A stretch of DNA of 49,443 nucleotides, taken from contig JAUQPS010000003.1 of assembly GCA_030550205.1 (NCBI GenBank), positions 1-49,443 on the forward strand, written 5' to 3'. The position numbers were made by a program, and so were the translations under genes. Under the pieces are notes generated by a model that saw nothing but the letters and a program-made list of their open reading frames with translations, was not told where the DNA came from and searched no databases. How positions within the stretch are numbered: position 1 is the stretch's first letter; every line of letters starts with the position of its first letter. Positions 1 through 9,096 of the stretch are shown here, piece by piece. This DNA comes from a bacterium (GTDB taxonomy: Bacteria; Hydrothermota; Hydrothermia; LBFQ01; DSFT01).

Positions 1-1459
1 CACTCTTTGTATAACAAAGAATAACCTCGGTCTGTTCAATGAATTTACTTGGTTTAATTTCTCTTTTAGTATTAAATCCTAAAAAGTTATTTATTTCTGC
101 TGAAAAATTTTCAACACCAAAAATATCATTCATTAAAAATCTAAGTAAATAGTTAGCATTATTATCCAAGTGAACAAAAATAGTTCCTTGTGAATTAAGT
201 ATCTCCTTTGCTTTTACAAGTCTGTTTTCCATTAATGTTAACCAAAAACTATCTTTAAGCCTATCTCTATAAAAAAAATCCCTTCCTGTTTTGAAAGGAG
301 GGTCTATATAAATTGTTTGCACTTTCTCTTTAAATTTTGGTAGAATTGTATTCAATGCCTGATAATTCTCACTCTTTATAAGCCAACCATCTAAAGATTG
401 GTCCAAATTATCAAACAAACTTAAAATTTCAAGTTCCAAATCCTTAAAGTATTTAGTATCAATTGGTAAGAATTGATATTTCCCGCTTAATCGCTTTCCA
501 GTTAAATCAAATTCTAAAATTTCTCTTCCTTTAAAATTTTCATCAACAATTCCTAATTCTTTCCACTCTTTAACCTGTTCAGGAAAATTCTTATGATTAA
601 GTATTTTTTCAATAATATTGATTCCCATAGGTTTTTTAGCAATTCTATCAAGCGTAATTACATAATTGGAATTAAAAACAAACTTTGGCTTATTCAAAAT
701 TTTTACTAATTCCTCTTCAAATTGTGATATAAAATCAATAATTTTAAGAGCAATATCTTTCAATATCTGAACTTCTTTTATTTTGTATTCACCAGAAAAT
801 ACATATTGATAAAGCCAAATATTAAATTGCTCTTTTAAGAACTCTCTGGGATTTTTGTTTATGAAGTAATCAAATTCGCTTTGTTTTTCAAAAGTTCTAA
901 AAGCTCTTTCTAAAATTTCCTTTGTAATATTTATGTTTTTATTTTTCAATTCCTTAATTATTTTCTCTATATCTGTTCTCTCATTCTCTGAGTAGAGCAC
1001 CTTTATATGAATTACTTTATTTTCCCTTAAACCAACCAACTTATAAATCACTTCTTTTTTTTCATTATTTATGTTTTGTTGCAATTCACTTATATCAAAG
1101 AAAAACTTATAACCATATAGTTCTATGTTTAATTCTCTAAATACACGATATGTTTTTACATAATAAAAACTATTAGTTTTCCACAAGAGCATTACATCCT
1201 TGTTATTGTTATAACTAAAATAAATGAAATTATTTTCTCTAAAAATCCTTTTAAAGAAATCACAAAGTTTGTCAAATAATTCATCCTTAAACTCCGGACA
1301 TTTTTGTAAAGCATTCTCTATATCTTTCCTTATAAGTTTTTCAACTTTCTCGTAATATAAGGACTTTATTTTCATTAGATTTGTAAAACCACTTTCTCCT
1401 TCTATTTTTTCTCCTATAAATATGCTTTTTAAGATATCATAAAAAATTTTTTCTTTCAT
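1..1459 (-). CDS. site-specific DNA methyltransferase (adenine-specific, DPPF type), cut by window edge
   Basis: The gene starts at 1459 and runs off the left edge; about 486 residues are visible. Around residue 386 it has the catalytic motif IV DPPF, preceded by LIKSENYQALNTILP and followed by FVHLDNNANYLL and NDIFGVENF, the arrangement of beta-class N6-adenine methylases such as type III Mod proteins; the SAM-binding FxGxG motif should lie beyond the edge. The roughly 380 residues before the catalytic core are longer than in a typical type III Mod, and I recognise no domain in them. It is divergent from glyS, with a TAAAAT hexamer 8 nt before the ATG. Whether a restriction subunit follows cannot be seen. 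The methylase family is clear; the system type is not. Confidence 0.85.
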   Translation of the reverse strand, partial: MKEKIFYDILKSIFIGEKIEGESGFTNLMKIKSLYYEKVEKLIRKDIENALQKCPEFKDELFDKLCDFFKRIFRENNFIYFSYNNNKDVMLLWKTNSFYYVKTYRVFRELNIELYGYKFFFDISELQQNINNEKKEVIYKLVGLRENKVIHIKVLYSENERTDIEKIIKELKNKNINITKEILERAFRTFEKQSEFDYFINKNPREFLKEQFNIWLYQYVFSGEYKIKEVQILKDIALKIIDFISQFEEELVKILNKPKFVFNSNYVITLDRIAKKPMGINIIEKILNHKNFPEQVKEWKELGIVDENFKGREILEFDLTGKRLSGKYQFLPIDTKYFKDLELEILSLFDNLDQSLDGWLIKSENYQALNTILPKFKEKVQTIYIDPPFKTGRDFFYRDRLKDSFWLTLMENRLVKAKEILNSQGTIFVHLDNNANYLLRFLMNDIFGVENFSAEINNFLGFNTKREIKPSKFIEQTEVILCYTKS

Positions 1460-1467
1460 AATTTAAA

Positions 1468-1473
1468 ATTTTA
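1468..1473 (-). promoter_or_regulatory. predicted -10 of the methyltransferase gene
   Basis: On the minus strand TAAAAT lies 8 nt before the ATG at 1459, so the predicted transcript would start within about 2 nt of the start codon. No Shine-Dalgarno sequence is present. Confidence 0.5.
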
Positions 1474-1511
1474 AAGCTTTATTGTAAGGGTTTATTAAAA
1501 TTTGTAAACTT

Positions 1512-1517
1512 TAAACT
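1512..1517 (+). promoter_or_regulatory. predicted -10 of glyS
   Basis: TAAACT lies 11 nt before the glyS ATG, with no Shine-Dalgarno sequence between them. It is a weaker match than the TAAAAT hexamers elsewhere in the window. Confidence 0.35.
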
Positions 1518-1528
1518 TTTGGTAATTT

Positions 1529-3616
1529 ATGAAGAATTTTATATTAGAAGTTGGAACAGAGGAATTACCTGCTCTTGAAATTGAAAGTATTGCTTATCAA
1601 TTTAAAGAAAATTTAATAAGTTTATTAAAGGAAGAAGGATTTAAATTTTCAGATTACAAAGTATTTTCAACACCCAGAAGATTTGCAATTTTTATAATTG
1701 ATTTATCAGAAAGGGGGGAAGATAAAATTATTGAAAAAATTGGACCCCCTTATGAGGTTGCATTTAAGGAAAATAAACCTACACAAAGTGCTATTAAATT
1801 TGCTCAATCAATAAATGTTAATATAGAGAATTTATATAAAGTTGAAAGAAATGGAAAGTTTTATATAGCAGGTAAGCAAACTATAAAGGGAAAAAGTTTA
1901 GAAGTATTTATATCTGAAAACTTTGAAAAAATTCTTAAAAACATTAATGTTAAGAAAAGTATGTTTTGGCTTGAAGATAAAAGCTTTAAATTTTCAAGAC
2001 CAATTAGATGGATATTATGCCTTTATGGAAATAAAGTTATTGAATTTTCATTTTTAAATTTAAAAAGCTCAAATTATACTTATGCACATAGAATTTTATC
2101 AAAAGGAAAAATTATAATTGAAAATGCTGATGAGTATGAAGCTATTTTAGAAAAGAACTTTGTAATAGCAGATAGCCAAAAAAGATATAATAAAATTTTA
2201 AATGAGATTAAAAAATTGGAATATCAAGCATATTTTGATGAAAATTTATATAAAGAGATTAATGGGCTTGTAGAGTATCCATTTTTGGCATTATGTGAAT
2301 TTGAAGAAGAATATTTAAAGCTTCCTGAAAAAATTATAATAACCGCAATGAAAGTTCACCAACGATATATTGCTTTATTCAAAGATGGAAAATTAACAAA
2401 TAAATTTATTTCAATTTCAAATAACTATGTAAATGAACAAATGAAAAGAAATTTCTCAAAAGTTTTAAGAGCAAGACTTGAAGATGCAAAATTTTATTTT
2501 GAGAATGATATTAAAAAATCTTTAAATTCATACTTTGAAGATTTAAAGGATATTCAATTTATAGAGAATGCTGGAAGTGTATATGATAAAATAGAAAGAG
2601 TTTTAAAAATTTCAAATTCCTTTGAAAAAATTAAAGTAAATAATCCATCTTTATTAATCTCAAAAAATCCATTAAAAACTTTAAAAATTGCCATTTATCT
2701 TTATAAAATAGATTTAGCTTCAAGTATGATAAGAGATGGCAAAGAATTTACAGAACTTGAAGGTTATATATCAAGCGAATATGTTAAACATCTATTAAGA
2801 AAGGAAGAAACAAATGAAATTTTATTAAGAATTACAAGCGAAAAAATTGATATAGATGACATAAATTATATATCAGATGTTATATATGATTGGACACTTT
2901 TTGAAAAGCCAAAAACTATTGAAGGAGTTATACTTGGAATAATTGATAGAATTGATAGTATTATAACAATTTTATCAACAGGTTATAAGATAAAAGGGAA
3001 TTATGACCCCCTTGGTTTAAAAAAATTAACATATGAGCTATTTAAAATAATTATAGAAAATGATGTAGATTTTAGTTTAAAAACATTAATTGATTTAGAA
3101 GATGTAATAGAATTCTTATATCAAAGGCTTGAAAACTATTTAGTAGAAAAGCTTAATTTTGAGCATGAGTTAACAGACGCAGTAATTTCAATTAAATTAG
3201 ATAATATCAATGAGGTTTATAAAAGGGTTGAATTTTTAAATAAAGTGAAAAAATCTAATTATAATAAATTTTCAGACATTATTTTAGCCCAAAAAAGAGC
3301 TTATAATATCATCAAAGACAAAGAGCTCACTTATTCAGTTAATGAAAAACTATTTGAAAACTCTTATGAATTAAATGTTTATAAAGCTATAAATGAATTT
3401 TCACCTTTAATTGAAAACTACTTAAATCAAAGGAATTATGAAGAAGTTTTTAGAATTTTAGCAGAGCTAAAAAATTATATTGATGAATTTTTTAATAATG
3501 TATTTGTGATGGTTGATAATGAGCAAATAAGAAATAATAGGCTTGCCTTAATAAAATTAGTTAAAAATTTATATGATAAATTTGCTGATTTTTCAAAAAT
3601 TCCTATCCAAGTTTAA
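1529..3616 (+). CDS. glyS: glycine--tRNA ligase beta subunit
   Basis: This is the beta subunit of the heterotetrameric (alpha2beta2) glycyl-tRNA synthetase, which charges tRNA-Gly in the cytosol. The 695 residues match the family length. The N-terminus carries the hallmark ILEVGTEELP (about residues 5-14), followed by STPRRFAIFI, and the C-terminus ends in a DALR-type anticodon-binding region with FFNNVFVMVDN...RNNRLALI. The catalytic alpha subunit (glyQ) is not in the window, although the two are often adjacent. The stop codon TAA also supplies the first three bases of the hexamer before ppsA. Confidence 0.97.
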   Translation: MKNFILEVGTEELPALEIESIAYQFKENLISLLKEEGFKFSDYKVFSTPRRFAIFIIDLSERGEDKIIEKIGPPYEVAFKENKPTQSAIKFAQSINVNIENLYKVERNGKFYIAGKQTIKGKSLEVFISENFEKILKNINVKKSMFWLEDKSFKFSRPIRWILCLYGNKVIEFSFLNLKSSNYTYAHRILSKGKIIIENADEYEAILEKNFVIADSQKRYNKILNEIKKLEYQAYFDENLYKEINGLVEYPFLALCEFEEEYLKLPEKIIITAMKVHQRYIALFKDGKLTNKFISISNNYVNEQMKRNFSKVLRARLEDAKFYFENDIKKSLNSYFEDLKDIQFIENAGSVYDKIERVLKISNSFEKIKVNNPSLLISKNPLKTLKIAIYLYKIDLASSMIRDGKEFTELEGYISSEYVKHLLRKEETNEILLRITSEKIDIDDINYISDVIYDWTLFEKPKTIEGVILGIIDRIDSIITILSTGYKIKGNYDPLGLKKLTYELFKIIIENDVDFSLKTLIDLEDVIEFLYQRLENYLVEKLNFEHELTDAVISIKLDNINEVYKRVEFLNKVKKSNYNKFSDIILAQKRAYNIIKDKELTYSVNEKLFENSYELNVYKAINEFSPLIENYLNQRNYEEVFRILAELKNYIDEFFNNVFVMVDNEQIRNNRLALIKLVKNLYDKFADFSKIPIQV

Positions 3617-3619
3617 AAT
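3614..3619 (+). promoter_or_regulatory. predicted -10 of ppsA, made from the glyS stop codon
   Basis: The TAA of glyS (3614-3616) is followed by AAT, giving TAAAAT, 6 nt before the ppsA ATG. This is the standard -10 to start-point distance, so the mRNA would begin at the start codon. Confidence 0.5.
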
Positions 3620-3625
3620 TTTAGA

Positions 3626-6010
3626 ATGTCAAGAACAGACTTTATCCTTTGGTTTGACCAGATTGGCTCTAAGGATATAAAGTTAGTTGGGGGTAAGAAT
3701 TCTTCCATTGGCGAAATGTATAATACTCTTACATCTAAGGGAATAAAAGTTCCTTATGGATTTGCAATTACCACAATAGCCTATGAATATTTTTTAGAGT
3801 ATAACAAATTGAAAGATAGAATTAAAAAAGTTATAGAGAACTTGAATAGAGATGATATAAATGATTTAAGAAGAAAAGGTGAAATTATAAGAAGCTTAAT
3901 AATATCAGGTGATTATCCCCTTGATTTAAGAGAAGCTATTGCTAATTCATATAGGAAGTTATGTGAGTTTTATAAAGAAGGAAATGTTGATGTGGCGGTT
4001 AGGAGTTCTGCGACAAGTGAAGATTTACCACATTATTCATTTGCCGGTCAGCAAGATACTTATTTAAATGTAAGAGGTATAGAAAATATATATTATTATG
4101 TGAAGAGGTGTTTTGCTTCACTTTTTACAGATAGAGCAATTGCTTATAGAGAGGACCATGGTTTTGAGCATTTTGATGTGAAAATGAGTGTTGGTATTCA
4201 AAAGATGGTAAGGTCAGATTTAGCAAGTAGTGGTGTTATGTTTACATTACATACCGATTCAGGATTTGAAGATATTATAGTAATTGAAGCAATATATGGA
4301 CTTGGTGAGGCTATTGTAAGGGGTGAAGAAATACCTGATGAATATATTGTTCATAAAAAAACTTTAAAAGAGGGTTATAAACCTATTCTTATGAAAAAAA
4401 TGGGATTAAAAGAGCATAAGCAAATATACGATGAAATTCATGGTGGAACAAAATCTGTTCTTGTAAGAGCTAATGAAAGAAATAAATTTTGTTTAAGTGA
4501 TGAGGAAATAATTAAGCTTGCGAAATGGGGTATTTTAATCGAAGAGCATTATCAAAGACCTATGGATATTGAATGGGCAAAGGATGGCTTAACAAATGAA
4601 ATTTATATTGTTCAAGCAAGACCAGAAACAATTCATAGAGGTGAAAAGAAACAAAAAATTGATATATACGAGCTAATAGAAAAGAAAAAGCCAATTTTAA
4701 AAGGTATAGCTATTGGGAATAAAATTGCTACTGGTAAAGTTAAAATTCTATATTCTCCTGAACAAATGTCTGAATTTCAAAAAGGCGAAATACTTGTTAC
4801 AGAAATTACAAATCCTGATTGGGAACCAATTATGAAATTAGCAAGTGCTATTATAACTGAAAAAGGGGGTAGAACATCACATGCAGCAATTGTTAGTAGA
4901 GAACTTGGTATTCCAGCTATTGTAGGTGTTAAAGATGCTTTAAAAGTTTTAAGAGATGGAATGGAAATTACAATAAATTGTGCAGAAGGAGAAGAGGGTT
5001 ATATTTATGAAGGTATTTTAAAGTATAATATTGAAGAAGTGAATTTAGAAAAGTTAGAAAGACCTAAAACAAAAATAATGATGAATATTGGAAATCCTAC
5101 GGAAGCTTTTAGACATGCATTAATACCAAATGATGGAGTAGGTTTAGCAAGAATGGAATTTATATATGCTAATTGGATACAAATTCATCCATTAGCACTT
5201 TTAAATTTTGATAAGCTTGAAGATGAAAATTTAAAACAAAGAATTTTAGAAATCGCTGTTGGTTATAATTCTTTAATAGATTTCTTTATATATAAATTAG
5301 CGGAAGGTATTGGTTCAATAGCGGGGGCATTTTATCCAAATGATGTAATTGTAAGGTTTTCTGATTTTAAATCTAATGAATATGCAAAACTTATTGGAGG
5401 TTATTTATTTGAACCAAAAGAAGAAAATCCTATGATAGGATTTAGAGGAGCCAGTAGATATTATTCAGATATGTTTAAAGAAGCTTTTAAAATGGAAGTT
5501 CTTGCCATTAAAATTGTAAGAGAAGAAATGGGCTTAAAAAATGTAAAAGTTATGGTTCCATTTTGTAGAACACCAGAGGAAGGAGTTAAGGTTTTAAAAT
5601 TAATGGAAGAGGCTGGTTATCCTCAACATAAAAATGGACTTGAAGTTTATGTAATGGCTGAAATTCCTTCAAATATCATTTTAGCAGAAGAATTTGCTCA
5701 AATTTTTGATGGCTTTTCCATAGGTTCAAATGATTTAACCCAATTAACCTTAGGAGTAGATAGAGATTCTGCTCTTGTTTCACATATATTTGATGAAAGG
5801 AATAAAGCGGTTTTGTATATGATAGAATATCTTATTAAAAGTGCTAAAAAGTATAATAAAAAAGTTGGAATATGTGGTCAAGCTCCAAGTGATTATCCAG
5901 AGATTGTTGAATTTTTGGTAAAATGTGGAATAGATAGTATTTCTCTAAATCCTGATGCTGTGCTTAAAACTACATTAATGGTCTTAGAATTAGAAAGAAA
6001 GTTGCTTTAA
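3626..6010 (+). CDS. ppsA: phosphoenolpyruvate synthase
   Basis: It converts pyruvate, ATP and water to PEP, AMP and phosphate (gluconeogenic direction). Domain order is the usual one: N-terminal ATP-grasp-like pyruvate/ATP domain with SSATSEDLPHYSFAGQQDTYLN and the VQARPET end; phosphohistidine domain with GGRTSHAAIVSREL (catalytic His419); C-terminal TIM-barrel PEP-utilising domain with GFRGASRYY, a SIGSNDLTQLTLGVDRD segment and the catalytic Cys750 in GICGQAPSD. The 794 residues match PpsA rather than the longer pyruvate phosphate dikinase. It lies between glyS and priA with gaps of 9 and 11 nt. Confidence 0.96.
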   Translation: MSRTDFILWFDQIGSKDIKLVGGKNSSIGEMYNTLTSKGIKVPYGFAITTIAYEYFLEYNKLKDRIKKVIENLNRDDINDLRRKGEIIRSLIISGDYPLDLREAIANSYRKLCEFYKEGNVDVAVRSSATSEDLPHYSFAGQQDTYLNVRGIENIYYYVKRCFASLFTDRAIAYREDHGFEHFDVKMSVGIQKMVRSDLASSGVMFTLHTDSGFEDIIVIEAIYGLGEAIVRGEEIPDEYIVHKKTLKEGYKPILMKKMGLKEHKQIYDEIHGGTKSVLVRANERNKFCLSDEEIIKLAKWGILIEEHYQRPMDIEWAKDGLTNEIYIVQARPETIHRGEKKQKIDIYELIEKKKPILKGIAIGNKIATGKVKILYSPEQMSEFQKGEILVTEITNPDWEPIMKLASAIITEKGGRTSHAAIVSRELGIPAIVGVKDALKVLRDGMEITINCAEGEEGYIYEGILKYNIEEVNLEKLERPKTKIMMNIGNPTEAFRHALIPNDGVGLARMEFIYANWIQIHPLALLNFDKLEDENLKQRILEIAVGYNSLIDFFIYKLAEGIGSIAGAFYPNDVIVRFSDFKSNEYAKLIGGYLFEPKEENPMIGFRGASRYYSDMFKEAFKMEVLAIKIVREEMGLKNVKVMVPFCRTPEEGVKVLKLMEEAGYPQHKNGLEVYVMAEIPSNIILAEEFAQIFDGFSIGSNDLTQLTLGVDRDSALVSHIFDERNKAVLYMIEYLIKSAKKYNKKVGICGQAPSDYPEIVEFLVKCGIDSISLNPDAVLKTTLMVLELERKLL

Positions 6011-6013
6011 AAT
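6008..6013 (+). promoter_or_regulatory. predicted -10 of priA, made from the ppsA stop codon
   Basis: The ppsA TAA (6008-6010) continues as AAT to give TAAAAT, 8 nt before the priA ATG; no Shine-Dalgarno sequence lies in the 11-nt gap. Confidence 0.45.
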
Positions 6014-6021
6014 TTATTTAA

Positions 6022-8124
6022 ATGATTTCAAAAGTTTGTGTATTTGGAATAGAGAAATTACTTTCTTTTAAAAATTTAATTTCTGCAAATGTTGGAGATT
6101 TAGTAAATGTTAAAATTAAAAACAAATTAGCAAGAGGTGTTGTTATTGAAAATGTTGAAGGTGATGATGAAAATTTAAGTGAGATAATAAGTAAGGAAAA
6201 TTATTCAATTGATGAAAAAGCTATTGAACTTGCAAAATGGATAAGTAATTATTATGAATGTGAGCTTTATAATGCCCTTAAACTATTTTTACCACCTAAT
6301 AGTTTATCTACGAGCAAAGATTATATTAAACTTTCAAAAAGAGGATTGTTAAATTACATAGGACAATTATCAGAGCTTGAAAAGAAAATTATAGAACTAT
6401 TAAAAGATAAAAATTATGTTAGATTAAGCAAATTCAAACCAAAACAAATGCTAATTATCCAAAAGCTTATAGAAAAAGGAATTTTGATAAAAAAGCAAAA
6501 AATTAAAAAAATCACTTCTTCACAAATCCAAGATATTATAAATTTATCTTATGAAGTAAAATTACCTAAAAAACCAAATTTAGAACAAGCAATTGTATTA
6601 TCTAAAATTTTAGATGGAAAAAAATATTTATTATTTGGTCCAACAGGTAGTGGTAAAACAAGTATATTTGTATGGTTAACACAAATGGTATTAAAGGAAA
6701 ATAAGGGGGTTATAATTTTAGTTCCAGAAATTTCTCTTTCACCACATATAGCAAGAATTTTTTATGAGAAATTTAAGGATTTGGTTGCAATATATCATAG
6801 TTCATTTACTCCATCTCAAAGAACTTATTTATGGAATGAAATTAAAAAGGGTAATAAGAAAATTGTAATAGGTCCAAGGTCTGCTTTATTTTTACCTGTT
6901 CAAAACTTAGGATTGATTATTGTAGATGAAGAGCATGAAAGCTCATATAAGCAAGATGAGAAAAAACCGTATTATAATGCAAGAGATGTGGCAGTTGTAA
7001 TGTCAAGTTTATATAATGCAACTTTAATTTTATCTTCTGCTACTCCTTCACTTGAAAGTTATTATAATGTTTTAAGAAAAAAGTATAAACTTCTTAGGCT
7101 AAAAAATAGAGTAAAAGGCTATATTTATCCAGATATTGAAATTATTGATTTGAAAAAAAACAATACATTTTTATTTCTTCCAAATGTTTTAAGTGAAATA
7201 AAGAGCACGCTTGAAAATAATAAAAGTGTTATGATATTTTTAAATAGAAGGGGTTATTCACCTATTTTATTATGCCAAGATTGTGGATATATATTTAAAT
7301 GCTTTAATTGTTCTGTAAATCTTGTTTTTCATAAATCAAGTAAAGGAAATTATTTAGAATGTCATATGTGTGGCAAAAAATATAAAGTTTTTGAAAAATG
7401 CTTAAATTGTAATTCATATAACTTGAAAGTAATTGGATTTGGAACTCAAAGAATTGAAGAAGAATTAAAAAATATATTTAGCAATTATGAAGTTTTGAGA
7501 ATTGATAGAGATACAATAAGAAATAGAAAGCAATTAGAGATATTAAATGAGAAAATTTATAAAAATAGTTCAAAAATTATTATTGGAACACAAATTATAG
7601 CAAAAGGCTTTGATCTAAGAGATGTTAAACTTGCTATTGTTCCAAATGCAGATATAGGTATTGCTGTTGCTGATTTTAGAAATTATGAAAGAAACATTCA
7701 ACTTTTAATTCAATTTATCGGAAGAATTAGGACAGGTGGGAAAGTTTATATTCAAACATATGAGCCAGAAAATAAGATATTTGATTTTGTTAAAAATATA
7801 GATTATGAAGGATTTTTAAACTATGAACTTGAAAAAAGAAAAGAATTAAAATTTCCCCCATTTTATAGATTAGCATTAATAGAAGCAAAATCAAAAGTTG
7901 AAGTTTTAGCACAAGAAAAAATATTTCAAGTTTATGAAATAATAAAAGATGAAGATATTGAAATACTTGGACCAGCTCCCGCTCCTATTGAAAAATTAAA
8001 AAATTATTATAGATGGCGCATAATTTTAAGAGATAAAAATTATAAAAAAATAAAATCAGTAATTCAAAAAATTAAACACATTCCTGGATTAAAAATTGCT
8101 ATTGACCCATATGATTTACTTTAA
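6022..8124 (+). CDS. priA: primosomal protein N' (replication restart helicase PriA)
   Basis: PriA is the 3'-5' superfamily 2 helicase that reloads the replisome at collapsed forks. The 700-residue protein has an N-terminal DNA-binding region, Walker A GPTGSGKT (206-213), DEEH box (302-305), the SSATPSLES motif, and a zinc-binding region with two clusters, C418/C421/C427/C430 and C447/C450/C460/C463, followed by GTQIIAKGFD and the C-terminal helicase lobe with QFIGRIRTGG. All eight zinc ligands are present, so it should be functional. The last 9 nt overlap the 3' end of the convergent galE. Its promoter hexamer is shared with the ppsA stop codon. Confidence 0.97.
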   Translation: MISKVCVFGIEKLLSFKNLISANVGDLVNVKIKNKLARGVVIENVEGDDENLSEIISKENYSIDEKAIELAKWISNYYECELYNALKLFLPPNSLSTSKDYIKLSKRGLLNYIGQLSELEKKIIELLKDKNYVRLSKFKPKQMLIIQKLIEKGILIKKQKIKKITSSQIQDIINLSYEVKLPKKPNLEQAIVLSKILDGKKYLLFGPTGSGKTSIFVWLTQMVLKENKGVIILVPEISLSPHIARIFYEKFKDLVAIYHSSFTPSQRTYLWNEIKKGNKKIVIGPRSALFLPVQNLGLIIVDEEHESSYKQDEKKPYYNARDVAVVMSSLYNATLILSSATPSLESYYNVLRKKYKLLRLKNRVKGYIYPDIEIIDLKKNNTFLFLPNVLSEIKSTLENNKSVMIFLNRRGYSPILLCQDCGYIFKCFNCSVNLVFHKSSKGNYLECHMCGKKYKVFEKCLNCNSYNLKVIGFGTQRIEEELKNIFSNYEVLRIDRDTIRNRKQLEILNEKIYKNSSKIIIGTQIIAKGFDLRDVKLAIVPNADIGIAVADFRNYERNIQLLIQFIGRIRTGGKVYIQTYEPENKIFDFVKNIDYEGFLNYELEKRKELKFPPFYRLALIEAKSKVEVLAQEKIFQVYEIIKDEDIEILGPAPAPIEKLKNYYRWRIILRDKNYKKIKSVIQKIKHIPGLKIAIDPYDLL

Positions 8125-9096
8125 ATTATTCTCAATCCTATAAATTTCCCAATTATAAGAAGTTTTTAAAATAAGCTCCATATCATCATATTTTGGAACA
8201 AAGTTAAATAATAACTTCATTTTTTTATTGTCCGCTATTAAAATTGCAGGATCTCCTTCTCTTCTTTTTGTAAATTCATATTTAAAAGGCTTTAATATCT
8301 TATTTGCTAATTCAACAACTTCAAGCACACTATAACCCCTTCCATAACCTAAATTTATAATTTCACTTTTTTTATTTTCTAATAAGTATTCAAGAGCTAT
8401 TTTATGCAATTGTGCTAAATCTAAAATATGAATGTAATCTCTAATTGCTGTTCCATCTTTTGTAGGATAATCATTCCCATATATTTCAAGCCTATCATAA
8501 AACCCCAAAATTGTTCTAATTATTCTTGATATTAAATGTGTAGGTTCTTTTTTGTATTGTCCAAGTTTTCCATCTAAGCTAGCGCCAGCGGTATTAAAAT
8601 ATCTTAAAATAATATATTCAAAGTCATAAACATTTTTTAAATCCATAATTGCTCTTTCAAAGAAAAATTTAGACCATCCATAAGGATTTAAAGGCTCAAT
8701 AGGATGAGATTCATCAATTGGTAAGTATTTAGGATTTCCATACACTGCTGCAGTTGAAGAAAATATAAAGTATTTTAAATTTCTTTCTAAGAAAAATTTT
8801 AGCATTTTCAATGATTTGTAAAAATTATTTTCATAGTATTTAAATGGCTCTTTACAAGATTCAGGAGCTATAATATACGCAGCACAATGAATTATAACAT
8901 CTGGCTTAAAATTTTCATAAATATCATTTAAAATTTTTTCATCCCCTATATCTCCAACAACTAACTTATGACCTCCAACCGCCCAAATATGTCCCTCTTC
9001 AAGTGAATCTAAAACTAATAGCTCATATTTATCTTCAAGTGCTCTTAAAATAAAACTTCCTATATATCCTGCTCCACCTGTTATTAGTATTCTCAC
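8116..9096 (-). CDS. galE: UDP-glucose 4-epimerase
   Basis: An extended short-chain dehydrogenase/reductase that interconverts UDP-glucose and UDP-galactose. It shows the NAD-binding GGAGYIG (7-13), SSTAAVYG with the catalytic Ser/Thr, and the Tyr139-x3-Lys143 pair in NPYGWSK; RYFNTAGA and RDYIHILDLA are typical of GalE. The 326 residues match the family length. It is translated after the transaminase-like gene with a 4-nt ATGA overlap, and it is convergent with priA with a 9-nt overlap. Related NDP-sugar epimerases cannot be excluded, but the motif set is most like GalE. Confidence 0.93.
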   Translation of the reverse strand: MRILITGGAGYIGSFILRALEDKYELLVLDSLEEGHIWAVGGHKLVVGDIGDEKILNDIYENFKPDVIIHCAAYIIAPESCKEPFKYYENNFYKSLKMLKFFLERNLKYFIFSSTAAVYGNPKYLPIDESHPIEPLNPYGWSKFFFERAIMDLKNVYDFEYIILRYFNTAGASLDGKLGQYKKEPTHLISRIIRTILGFYDRLEIYGNDYPTKDGTAIRDYIHILDLAQLHKIALEYLLENKKSEIINLGYGRGYSVLEVVELANKILKPFKYEFTKRREGDPAILIADNKKMKLLFNFVPKYDDMELILKTSYNWEIYRIENNLK

